In this document: positions 52,961 to 60,756 of the stretch, piece by piece
How positions within the stretch are numbered: position 1 is the stretch's first letter
Layout: each line of letters begins with the position of its first letter
Origin: JAHQVK01 sp039819565
GTDB lineage: Bacteria; Myxococcota; Kuafuiibacteriia; Kuafuiibacteriales; Kuafuiibacteriaceae
Length of the DNA stretch: 64,000 bases
Direction: 5' to 3'
Assembly: GCA_039819565.1 (NCBI GenBank)
Contig: JBCBRU010000001.1
Span: 4,873 to 68,872 of the forward strand
The notes under the pieces: model-generated
What the model was told of the DNA's origin: nothing
Databases searched by the model: none
Seen by the model: the letters and a program-made list of their open reading frames with translations, nothing else
Program-made: the position numbers and the translations under genes

Positions 52961-54423
52961 ACGCCCTCTCCCCTTCTACGTCCGCTGCGGCCCTCCTGAC
53001 CGCCTTAGCCGCCCTCTCGACGTCTACGGTCGAGGCGGCCCCGAGCACGCCCCCCGCGGAAGCCAGCGACTCCGCGTGGCGAGCCCAGCCCCCGCCGCTA
53101 GGCCCAAGCCCCAAGCTCGTCCTCCCGACCTTTCAGAAGGCCACCCTCGACAACGGGCTTACGGTCCTCGTGGCCCGGCTGAATCGGCTTCCCCTGGTGG
53201 CCTTCCAGCTGGTCACCAAGGGCGGCGCAGCTCTGGACCCCGCCGAAGCCCACGGCCTCGGAAACCTCATTTACGGCATGTTGGGCGAAGGCGCCGGATC
53301 TCGGAGCGCCCTGGCCTTCTCGGACGCGGTGGCCGACCTCGGGGGCTCCTTTTCATCGGGCAGCGGCCGCGATCGGGGCTCCGTGTCCATCAGCGGCCTC
53401 TCCCGGCACAGTGAGGCGCTTGCGCAGCTCCTGGCCGACGCCGTGCTCCGGCCTCGGATGGAGTCAGCCGCTTTCGACCGCCTCAAGGCGCGGACGTTGG
53501 CGGGGCTTCAGGCGCGGCTCGGCAGCCCGCAGGGTCTGGCCTTCCTGAGGCTCCCCACCCTCCTGTACGGCGCGGATCACCCACTCGGGCATCCGCCCTC
53601 CGGCACCCTCGAGTCGCTCCCCGGAATTGGCCTCGAGGACGTCGACACCCACCGAAAGCTCCTTCTCGACCCCAAAAGATCGGCCTTCGTAGCCGTGGGG
53701 AACATCACCCTCGAGGCCGGAGTGGCGCTCGCCCAACGTCACTTCGGGAGCTGGACCGCGCCGGATGCGCCGCCTCTCACGATTCCCCCCGTGGAAGCTC
53801 GAGAACGAAGTCAGATCGTGTTCATCGACAAGCCTGGGAGCCCCCAGACGATGGCCGTCCTCGGCCGGCCCCTGTTCGGACGCGGCCATCCGCAGGAGCA
53901 AGCCCTGAGCTTGGCCAACCAGGCTTGGGGAGGGAGCTTCTCTTCGCGTCTCAACATGAACCTACGGGAGGAGAAGGGCTACACCTACGGAGCCGGCTCG
54001 CAGGTGAGCTTCCGGAACTCGGTCGGAGTTTTCGTCGCCTACGCCGCCCTTCAGCGGGTCTTCAGCGCCCCCGGTCTGAAAGAGTTCTTTGTCGAACTCA
54101 CGGACCTCGAGACGAAGCCCCTGAGCGACGAGGAGATCGAGCGGGTGCGAACCGGGCTAGTGCGGTCGCTTCCAGGAGACTTCGAAGGCATCGGAAACCT
54201 CGCCGGGGCGGCGGCTCAGATCTTCGCCTACGACCTGCCGCTCGATCACTACGCTCGCCTCGCCGCCCGCATCGAGTCCACCACTGCGGACGAAGTGCGG
54301 GCCGCCGCGGACGCCTTCTTGGACCCCGGGGTCATGCAGGTGCTCATGGTAGGCGACGCAAAGACGGTCGTGCCGGCGCTCGAGGGGCTCGGCTTTTCGC
54401 CGATTACGCGCGTCGAGCCATGA
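52957..54423 (+). CDS. M16 peptidase-family protein, non-catalytic partner
   Basis: From the ATG at 52957, 488 residues with a signal peptide (M-N-A-L-S-P-S-T-S-A-A-A-L-L-T-A-L-A-A). The position of the zinc motif reads A-H-G-L-G-N-L-I-Y-G, so HxxEH is absent, but the C-terminal substrate motif N-L-R-E-E-K-G-Y-T-Y-G is kept. This active-site division, with zinc in one subunit and the Arg/Tyr pocket in the other, matches mitochondrial-type and bacterial heteromeric M16 proteases. It follows its catalytic partner by a four-base overlap. Confidence 0.92.
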   Translation: MNALSPSTSAAALLTALAALSTSTVEAAPSTPPAEASDSAWRAQPPPLGPSPKLVLPTFQKATLDNGLTVLVARLNRLPLVAFQLVTKGGAALDPAEAHGLGNLIYGMLGEGAGSRSALAFSDAVADLGGSFSSGSGRDRGSVSISGLSRHSEALAQLLADAVLRPRMESAAFDRLKARTLAGLQARLGSPQGLAFLRLPTLLYGADHPLGHPPSGTLESLPGIGLEDVDTHRKLLLDPKRSAFVAVGNITLEAGVALAQRHFGSWTAPDAPPLTIPPVEARERSQIVFIDKPGSPQTMAVLGRPLFGRGHPQEQALSLANQAWGGSFSSRLNMNLREEKGYTYGAGSQVSFRNSVGVFVAYAALQRVFSAPGLKEFFVELTDLETKPLSDEEIERVRTGLVRSLPGDFEGIGNLAGAAAQIFAYDLPLDHYARLAARIESTTADEVRAAADAFLDPGVMQVLMVGDAKTVVPALEGLGFSPITRVEP

Positions 54424-54560
54424 CGTCCGTCGGCTGAGCCTGGGGCTCCAGTGCCGGGGTTCGCCCGCGCTCGACGCCGACCCCTCGGAGGGGCGATGCT
54501 TCTGACACCCGGACGCCACGGGACGATCCCTGGACCGTCGCGGGTTGGAGTATCGACGCC

Positions 54561-56303
54561 ATGACCATCGCTCTGACCGCTCTCCTGGCCCTCTCCGCCT
54601 CGCCGTCCGGCCCTTCGATCTCGGACCCGACCGAGATTCTCGTCGATCTGCGCGACGATACTACCGACGCTGACGCTCAAGACCTCGGTCGAGCACATGG
54701 GCTTCGGCTGAGGCTCAACTCGCCGCAGGCGGTCGACGAGCGTTTCTTCGTGGCGCCGGTGGCGCCCTCGCGGTTCGAGACCCTGGTGAAGGCCCTTCGA
54801 AAGGATCCGCGGGTCGAAAACGTCGAGCCCAACTGGGTCTACGGCCTTCCCCGGGGCGAGAACTTGGCCAGCCCCTCGGAGCTTCCCGAGGAGGTCGAGC
54901 CGACGAAGGGGCCGCGACCTCCCAACGACCCGCTTTGGCCCAAGCAGTGGTCCTTCCGCATGGTCGACGCCCCCGAAGCGTGGACCCGGGCCAGCGGCCG
55001 AGGCGTGGTCGTAGCCGTGATCGACACCGGTGTGGCCTTCGAGAAATACAAGAAGTTCCGACTGGTCGAGGACCTCGACGGGACCCGCTTCGTCGAGGGC
55101 TACAACTTCATCTCGGACACCAAGCACGCGAACGACGACCACGGCCATGGCACCCACGTCGCCGGCACCATCGCGCAGTCCACGTTCAACGGACGCGGCG
55201 TGGCGGGTCTCGCGTATGAGGCCAAGATCATGCCCCTCAAGGTGCTCTCCAAACGCGGTTTCGGCACCGCGGGGGACATCGCGGATGCGATCCGCTTCGC
55301 CGCCGATGAAGGCGCTCACGTGATGAACCTCTCTCTCGGGGGAGGACCGCGTTCCCGGGTCATGGAGTCGGCGGTGGCGTACGCTCGTAAGAAGGGCGTC
55401 TTGGTCATCTGCGCCGCGGGCAACGGCGGGCGGGCCCGGGTGGAATACCCAGCCGCCTATCCTGGCGCCTTCGCGGTGAGCTCGGTGGGCCCCACCAAGC
55501 GTCTGGCCTTCTACAGCTCCTACGGACCCGAAGTCGCCGTGGCTGGACCTGGCGGGGACAAGAACCTCGGCGGCGACGACGGAGGCATCCTCCAGAACAC
55601 CATCGTGGCCAACCGCCCGGAGCTGACGAACCTATACCTTTCGTATCAGGGCACCTCGATGGCCACTCCCCACGTGGCCGGCATCGCCGCCCTCGTCATC
55701 TCCGCCGGCGTCACGGACGCCGCCAAGGTGGAGGCGATCCTTCGGGAGACGGCCGAGGACCTCGGCGCAGGAGGTCGAGACGACCGATTCGGACACGGCT
55801 TGGTCAACGCGGCCAAAGCGGTTGAGGCTGCCCAGGCTTCGCGCGGGAGCTGGGCCCACGGCCTCCTCGCGGTGATCGGACTCCTCGGCGTCGCGCTGAG
55901 GCGCGGGGTGCGCCTCGCCGGAGGGCGCTTCGCTGGCGCCCTCGTGGGGGCGTCGCTCGGAAGCGGTGTCCTCTCGGCGCTCCTGCCCGGCTTGGGCTGG
56001 CTGGTCTCGGCCCCCCTCTGGGACCTTGGGGTGTTGGGCGCCGCCGCCCACTTCACGGCGCTGTGGGCATCCGCCGTCCCGATGCTCTTCCTTGCGATCG
56101 GGCTCCTTGCGGTGCCGCGCCTTCGCGGACTCCTCATCGGCCTTTCCGTAGGGTGGGCTGCTCATCTAGGCATCACCGCCGTCGCGGGCGGCGTAGATGT
56201 TCTTGGGATCCCGGGCGAGGCGGGATGGTTCGACCGCGCCTGGCTCGCCCTGCAATCTATCCTTCTTTTCGCTCTCGCCCTGCGCATCGCTCGCGCCCGC
56301 TGA
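54561..56303 (+). CDS. Subtilisin-like serine protease (S8) with a C-terminal membrane domain
   Basis: A 580-residue protein: signal peptide, an inhibitor-like prodomain (about 25-95, I-L-V-D-L-R-D-D then V-E-N-V-E-P-N), then the subtilase domain with Asp155 (V-I-D-T-G-V), His196 (G-H-G-T-H-V-A-G-T), Asn288 (A-A-G-N) and Ser366 (G-T-S-M-A-T-P-H). The last 150 residues hold about four transmembrane helices, so the protease is held in the membrane with the catalytic part outside. A GGAG site lies ten bases before the ATG. It follows the M16 pair after a 137-base gap that contains one GAGCC/GGCTC hairpin. Confidence 0.92.
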   Translation: MTIALTALLALSASPSGPSISDPTEILVDLRDDTTDADAQDLGRAHGLRLRLNSPQAVDERFFVAPVAPSRFETLVKALRKDPRVENVEPNWVYGLPRGENLASPSELPEEVEPTKGPRPPNDPLWPKQWSFRMVDAPEAWTRASGRGVVVAVIDTGVAFEKYKKFRLVEDLDGTRFVEGYNFISDTKHANDDHGHGTHVAGTIAQSTFNGRGVAGLAYEAKIMPLKVLSKRGFGTAGDIADAIRFAADEGAHVMNLSLGGGPRSRVMESAVAYARKKGVLVICAAGNGGRARVEYPAAYPGAFAVSSVGPTKRLAFYSSYGPEVAVAGPGGDKNLGGDDGGILQNTIVANRPELTNLYLSYQGTSMATPHVAGIAALVISAGVTDAAKVEAILRETAEDLGAGGRDDRFGHGLVNAAKAVEAAQASRGSWAHGLLAVIGLLGVALRRGVRLAGGRFAGALVGASLGSGVLSALLPGLGWLVSAPLWDLGVLGAAAHFTALWASAVPMLFLAIGLLAVPRLRGLLIGLSVGWAAHLGITAVAGGVDVLGIPGEAGWFDRAWLALQSILLFALALRIARAR

Positions 56304-56749
56304 ACCCCTCCGATACTTTCGAGTCACTTTCTCGACGTCGAGGGGTTGCACTGACCGCCTTCGAGGCGCATTGTGAAGCTGGAGCTGGGGAGAACCCCAA
56401 CCCCTCCGAGAAGCTCTCGGATGGGTTGGAACTTACTCTCAGCTGAGCAACTCCAAAAGCCTCGGTGGCTCTCCGGGGTCGGAAGGGAGTTGCGGGAGGG
56501 CGAGCACCATCGAGAGCGAACTCGAGGAACATTCGAAATCCCGTTGAAAGATACCCATGCTTGGCATGGGGTGGTCGTGCGCGAGCCCGAGCGAAGCCAG
56601 GCCGGTCCGTCCTTGGTGCCATCTCTCACCCACCGCAACGCAACCCACGTTGCGCGAGAGTTGTATAACTGAGGAAAGTGACTTGTCTCGGCGAGCCGCG
56701 GCGTATCGTCAATCCCGCCCGGTAGAGCCGGCCCCGGCGCACGACGACG
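56304..56749. other. Gene-free stretch with several hairpins
   Basis: No credible coding frame on either strand; open frames here are short or antisense to the next gene. Inverted repeats include GCAACTCC/GGAGTTGC (56447-56454 with 56486-56493), CCCATGC-TTG-GCATGGG near 56560, CGCAAC-CCAC-GTTGCG near 56640 and AGTT-GTAT-AACT near 56660. A structured RNA or long 3' UTR ending at the terminator at 56750 is possible. It lacks the conserved cores of RNase P RNA, tmRNA and SRP RNA. Confidence 0.4.
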
Positions 56750-56794
56750 AAAGCCCGCCCCGCGAATCCATCGCCGGGCGGGCTTTGCTTTTTT
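56750..56794 (+). terminator. Strong intrinsic (Rho-independent) terminator
   Basis: An eleven-base perfect stem, AAAGCCCGCCC (56750-56760) with GGGCGGGCTTT (56776-56786), encloses a 15-base loop, and a T-run at 56789-56794 follows. It reads on the plus strand and would end the protease transcript or a small RNA from the gene-free stretch. Confidence 0.85.
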
Positions 56795-56815
56795 GGTGCA
56801 GCTTCGACAAGAGCC

Positions 56816-57448
56816 GTGTCCGTGCCCTCCCTCCAGGAGATCGTCGAGACCTTGGCAAACCTCGAAGGCTCGGCCGCCCCGATCCTCTTTTTGGTCTCCG
56901 TCGTCGACGTGGTGCTGTGTCTCCCGGCGGCCTGGCTCGCCTTTAGCGCCGGCGCTCTCCTGGGACTGGTCAAGGGCACCCTCGTGGTGAATCTCGCCGG
57001 AGTGACCAGCGCTGCCCTCGTACGTCTCCTCGCTCACGGCCCCGTGGGTCGCCCCGTGCTTGGCTGGCTGGAACGGAGCCCGAAGCTGAGCCTGATACGT
57101 CGAGTGCTCGAGGACGGTGGCTGGAAGCTGACTCTTTTGATTCGGCTCTCCCCGGCTTTGCCCCTCGGGCTCACCCACTGGCTATTCGGGTTCGTACGGC
57201 TCCCGCTCCCGGTCTATTTGCTCGTGACCGCGGTCGCGACCTTTCCCGCTCAGCTGATGTGGGCGCACTTCGGGGTCACGGGGCGCCAGGGCATCGAGCT
57301 TTGGGCCCATCCCGAGACGGCAGACCCGCTGCAACTCGCGTTCATGGCCACGAGCGTGGTCGCCACGGTCGCGTCCGTGACGTTCCTCGGAGTGCTGGCT
57401 CGCCGCCGGGTTCAGGTCGAGATGGACCGGGCGCGCGTGGCACCCTAG
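56816..57448 (+). CDS. VTT-domain (TVP38/DedA-like) membrane protein
   Basis: A 210-residue polytopic membrane protein from a GTG start 21 bases after the terminator. Hydrophobic helices include P-I-L-F-L-V-S-V-V-D-V-V-L-C-L and L-V-V-N-L-A-G-V-T-S-A-A-L-V, and the VTT signature R-L-S-P-A-L-P-L-G-L-T-H-W-L-F-G lies near residue 115. Members of this group act in lipid transport or membrane homeostasis. It probably forms one transcript with the FHA gene 11 bases downstream. Confidence 0.78.
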   Translation: MSVPSLQEIVETLANLEGSAAPILFLVSVVDVVLCLPAAWLAFSAGALLGLVKGTLVVNLAGVTSAALVRLLAHGPVGRPVLGWLERSPKLSLIRRVLEDGGWKLTLLIRLSPALPLGLTHWLFGFVRLPLPVYLLVTAVATFPAQLMWAHFGVTGRQGIELWAHPETADPLQLAFMATSVVATVASVTFLGVLARRRVQVEMDRARVAP

Positions 57449-57459
57449 CTCAGGGACCG

Positions 57460-58545
57460 ATGCTCGACCTGTACGTCTCGGAACCCGACTCGGGCGAGAT
57501 CCGGCGTCGCCGGTGGGCCTTCGCCGTGATCTCTGGTCCGGACGCGGGGCATCGCTTCATCCCTGACCGGAGCCCCGCGCTCGCGGGCGCGGCCCCCTCG
57601 GCCGATCTGTGCCTCTCCGACGAAACGGTCTCTCGGCTCCACGCAGAGATCGACCTCTTCTCAGGCGGGATCCGGGTGCGGGATCTACAAAGCACCAACG
57701 GCACCTGGCGCGATGGGGAGCGCACCCGATCTACCTGGCTCGGACCTCGAGACCGCTTTGGCCTCGGGGAGACCCGCCTTCAGATCATCGCCCTCGACAC
57801 ACCCGCCGTCCCGCCTCCGATGCCGGCCGAGTCCGATCTCGTCGCTGTTTCGGAGAGCACCCGGCGGGTGGCGAGGTGGGTGTCGATTCTGGCCGGTCTC
57901 GACGACGGGGTGGCGTTGGTCGGGCCGCGGGGATCCGGCCGAAGAACGTGGGCGAGGCGCCTTCACGAGATATCGCCGCGCCGCGACGGGCCGTTCGTGG
58001 AGGCCTTTGCCGGCCGCCCGGACCTCCTCTCAGAGGGCGGTCCGATGGCTCGGTCTGAGCAGGGGACGTTGCTTCTCGACACCCCCGGCGCCCTCGACCC
58101 CGGAGCCCAGCTCCAGCTTCTGGAGGCTCTCGACCGGGACCGCGCCCCGCGAGTTCTCGTCCGTGACGTCGCCCCGATCCACGGTCAACTGGTGCATGGG
58201 CTCGGCGAACGGCTGGCCCCGGTGCATCTGCCCCTGGATCCCCTCTCACATCGTCCCGCGGATCTCGAGGCGTGGCTCCGTCGACTCGCGGCGGCCCGGG
58301 GCATGCGCTCTTTGGGAGCGGCGCTCAATCGCTGGCGACGTACGCAGCCCAAAACGAGCTTCGAGAGCTCGGCCCGGGCCTTCGAGGACGCGAGCCCGGA
58401 AGAGGAGACGCTGCGGGCTGCCGTCCTCGAAGACCTCCTCCGCAGCTTCGAAGGGGACGTGGACGCGGCCGCGAGGGCTTTGGCGGTGTCGTCTCGGGAG
58501 CTCTTCGCGGAGCTGTCGCGGCGCGACGTACCTATCCCGGAGTGA
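57460..58545 (+). CDS. FHA-domain protein with a degenerate sigma-54-activator-like AAA+ module
   Basis: From the ATG at 57460, 361 residues. An N-terminal FHA domain (about 20-110; V-S-R-L-H-A-E-I at 57-64, S-T-N-G-T-W at 78-83) should bind phosphothreonine. The next part aligns in order with an enhancer-binding protein: G-P-R-G-S-G-R-R-T in place of Walker A (Lys replaced by Arg), L-L-L-D-T-P-G-A-L in place of Walker B, no G-A-F-T-G-A loop, and a C-terminal Fis-like helix-turn-helix (G-D-V-D-A-A-A-R-A-L). It probably cannot hydrolyse ATP or contact sigma-54, and may be a DNA-binding signalling adaptor. Confidence 0.78.
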   Translation: MLDLYVSEPDSGEIRRRRWAFAVISGPDAGHRFIPDRSPALAGAAPSADLCLSDETVSRLHAEIDLFSGGIRVRDLQSTNGTWRDGERTRSTWLGPRDRFGLGETRLQIIALDTPAVPPPMPAESDLVAVSESTRRVARWVSILAGLDDGVALVGPRGSGRRTWARRLHEISPRRDGPFVEAFAGRPDLLSEGGPMARSEQGTLLLDTPGALDPGAQLQLLEALDRDRAPRVLVRDVAPIHGQLVHGLGERLAPVHLPLDPLSHRPADLEAWLRRLAAARGMRSLGAALNRWRRTQPKTSFESSARAFEDASPEEETLRAAVLEDLLRSFEGDVDAAARALAVSSRELFAELSRRDVPIPE

Positions 58546-58586
58546 GCTGTTTTTGACCTGATGCCCGACGTGCCCATGATCTCGAC

Positions 58587-59576
58587 ATGTTGGAGGTAGC
58601 TGCGCTCCTGGTGGCGGTCGGCGTGAGCCCGTTTCTGGCGGTCGCGTCGTTCGGCTTGGCCGATGTTCTTGGTCTGGGGACACTCCCCGACGGCCTCTCC
58701 GCGATGGCCCATCCGGTCAGTATCGTATTGAGCGCGTCCCTGGGCGCGGTCCTGCATTCGGGTCGCTCGTCCAAGTTTACGAAGCCTTTCGCGGAGCTCG
58801 GGGGCCTCGTCGAGTCGGCCTTTGCCCTCGTCGTCGGCCTTGCCGCCACCCTTCCGCTGATCTCGGCTCTGGGTACGGGAGGTGCGGTCGCCTTTGCTCT
58901 CGCGGTGTTGACCTTGCTGACCCTCATCCTCGCGGTGCGCACCAGCCTGGACGTCTTGGTCTGGCTCACCCCCCTCCCGTTCGTCGACGCGGCGTTTCAG
59001 ACGACCAAGCTGATGGTGGCCGGTCTCCTCGTGGCAGCGACCCTCATCTCCCCTCCCGCCGCCCTCGTCATGGCCGGGGCGGGGCTCCTCGGTGCCGGCC
59101 TCCTGGGCCGGTGGGCGGCACGCGGACTCCGGCTCGGGTGGACGGTCCTCGGCGATCGCACCTGGCGTCGAGGCGAACTCCGAGGCATCCCCCGAGACGA
59201 GGTCGTGGACGGCGATCTCGGCCCCTTCGACGGTTTTGCTCTCGACCTCCCCGGCGTGGCTCGACACGCCCCCGCCCAGGTGGAGCTACGCGCCGGTCGG
59301 TGGTTCCTCATCGGAGCTGGCCCTGGGGGACCGACCACCCCCGATACGCCGCTGGGCGAAGGTGAGCATGCGGTCCTGGCCCGCACCTGGGCGGGACTGG
59401 AACTCCGTATCGGTGAGCGCGCGGTCCTGCTTCCTCCTCGGTACCTCCCGTTCACGGAGCAGATTCGTGAGGAGTCAAGGGCGTCTCCCAGCCCTCGCGC
59501 GGCCTCCTCAAAGAGCGCTCGCGAGGATCGTCGGCGGAGTATCGGCGTGGGCCGTCAGACTCCTAACGCCTCGTGA
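58587..59576 (+). CDS. Integral membrane protein, unknown function
   Basis: A 329-residue protein. The first 190 residues contain about six hydrophobic helices (M-L-E-V-A-A-L-L-V-A-V-G, A-F-A-L-V-V-G-L-A-A-T-L-P-L, A-F-A-L-A-V-L-T-L-L-T-L-I-L) and a conserved-looking S-K-F-T-K-P-F-A-E-L loop. Residues about 190-295 form a soluble beta-rich domain, and the C-terminal 35 residues are Ser/Arg-rich. It lies 41 bases after the FHA/AAA+ gene on the same strand. No family was confidently recognised. Confidence 0.7.
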   Translation: MLEVAALLVAVGVSPFLAVASFGLADVLGLGTLPDGLSAMAHPVSIVLSASLGAVLHSGRSSKFTKPFAELGGLVESAFALVVGLAATLPLISALGTGGAVAFALAVLTLLTLILAVRTSLDVLVWLTPLPFVDAAFQTTKLMVAGLLVAATLISPPAALVMAGAGLLGAGLLGRWAARGLRLGWTVLGDRTWRRGELRGIPRDEVVDGDLGPFDGFALDLPGVARHAPAQVELRAGRWFLIGAGPGGPTTPDTPLGEGEHAVLARTWAGLELRIGERAVLLPPRYLPFTEQIREESRASPSPRAASSKSAREDRRRSIGVGRQTPNAS

Positions 59577-59638
59577 TGTCTGTTAAAAAGTGTAGCTCGG
59601 ATTGCCAAGAGGGCGGCCCCGCCGGTAGACGCCCCGAA

Positions 59639-60736
59639 ATGCTGCGTCGCCTTGCCGTTTGTCTCGGGCTTCTTGTTGCCGCCTGCGGCGACGACAGCCC
59701 CCTACAACCCGCGGACAGCGGAACCGTAGCGCCGCCGCCAGATCTGGGGCCGCCAGATTCGGGGGTCACGCCCTTCGATGCGGGGACCCGGCCCGACACC
59801 GGATCGCCGGACGCTGGCTTCGCGGACCCGTCTATCCTCGGCCAAGGTCAGGAGATCATTGGGGGGCCGCTCCTTTTCGTGACGCTACGGGGCACGCTGA
59901 CTTCGACCATGCCCCCGCTGGTGCTCCTTCCTACCGGCCCGATGCATGGCCAGGAGTACCTCTACGACCCGACCGAGTTCCTCCTCGGTTCGGGCGGCGT
60001 CGATGCTCCGAATCGCCTGATGGTCTACCTCGACCTTCGCGCCACGGGACGCTCCGCGTTCGGGGCCATCGGGGACGCGGAGGTCACGGTGGAAAACCAC
60101 ATCAAGGACGTCGAGAACATCGTGACCTATATCGACGGCCTTCTCGGCCGAACCGGCCCCATCGACTTCCTCGGACACGGCTACGGCGCTGGGATCGCCG
60201 TACTTTATGCCGCCCGCCACGGCGACCGGGTCAGTCGCCTGGTGCTGTCGAATCCCTTCCCTGCGAACGTCCAGGACAACGCTCGCTGGAACGAGAACTA
60301 CCGCGCCCGCCTCAACGCCGCGGAGTCCGAGCGGCTCGTCGACCTCACCCAGCCCCGGATCTGTCTGCAGGATCTCGAGCGCTGCAGCCTCGAGGCCTGG
60401 AACATCATCGGCCCCACCTGGATCTGTCGCGAAAACGAGACCAAGTACCGGACGCTGAGGTTCGAGCACTTGGACTATCGAGCCTTCGGCTTCTTCATCA
60501 ATCGTGACCTGCGCAACGACCAGTACGACTGGAGCACCACCATGGGCCTGCTGTCCGGCATCGATACCACCATCATCTCCGGACCTTGCGACCCCATCCC
60601 CGCCGAATCGCCGATGACCTACACCGCGAGCATCGCAGGCTCGGTTCACTACGTCGTGCCCGAGAGCGGACACTTCACCCTCGTCGAGCAGGCAGAGGCG
60701 TTCCGTCGCATCGTCCTCCGGGCGCTCACGTACTGA
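59639..60736 (+). CDS. Lipoprotein with an alpha/beta-hydrolase fold lacking the nucleophile
   Basis: From the ATG at 59639, 365 residues. The lipobox L-V-A-A-C (Cys16) is followed by a tether of D-L-G, D-S-G, D-A-G and D-T-G units to about residue 62. The hydrolase domain has V-L-L-P-T-G at the usual H-G position, an acid in G-P-C-D-P and a late S-G-H-F His, but the nucleophile elbow reads L-G-H-G-Y-G-A-G: Gly181 (codon GGC at 60179) stands where Ser is expected. It is likely a binding protein rather than an active esterase. It precedes the NtrC-type regulator by 20 bases. Confidence 0.78.
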   Translation: MLRRLAVCLGLLVAACGDDSPLQPADSGTVAPPPDLGPPDSGVTPFDAGTRPDTGSPDAGFADPSILGQGQEIIGGPLLFVTLRGTLTSTMPPLVLLPTGPMHGQEYLYDPTEFLLGSGGVDAPNRLMVYLDLRATGRSAFGAIGDAEVTVENHIKDVENIVTYIDGLLGRTGPIDFLGHGYGAGIAVLYAARHGDRVSRLVLSNPFPANVQDNARWNENYRARLNAAESERLVDLTQPRICLQDLERCSLEAWNIIGPTWICRENETKYRTLRFEHLDYRAFGFFINRDLRNDQYDWSTTMGLLSGIDTTIISGPCDPIPAESPMTYTASIAGSVHYVVPESGHFTLVEQAEAFRRIVLRALTY

Positions 60737-60756
60737 GTGCGCTAAGCTCGTGGGCG

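Noticed and set aside
56304..56749. Considered as RNase P RNA, because of GAGGAAAGT near 56672, or as SRP RNA
   Set aside because: The stretch after GAGGAAAGT does not continue with the conserved core, and the other invariant P RNA and SRP RNA segments are absent.
56324..57178. A 284-codon minus-strand frame
   Set aside because: It is antisense to the VTT membrane protein gene and runs over the terminator; no domain is visible.
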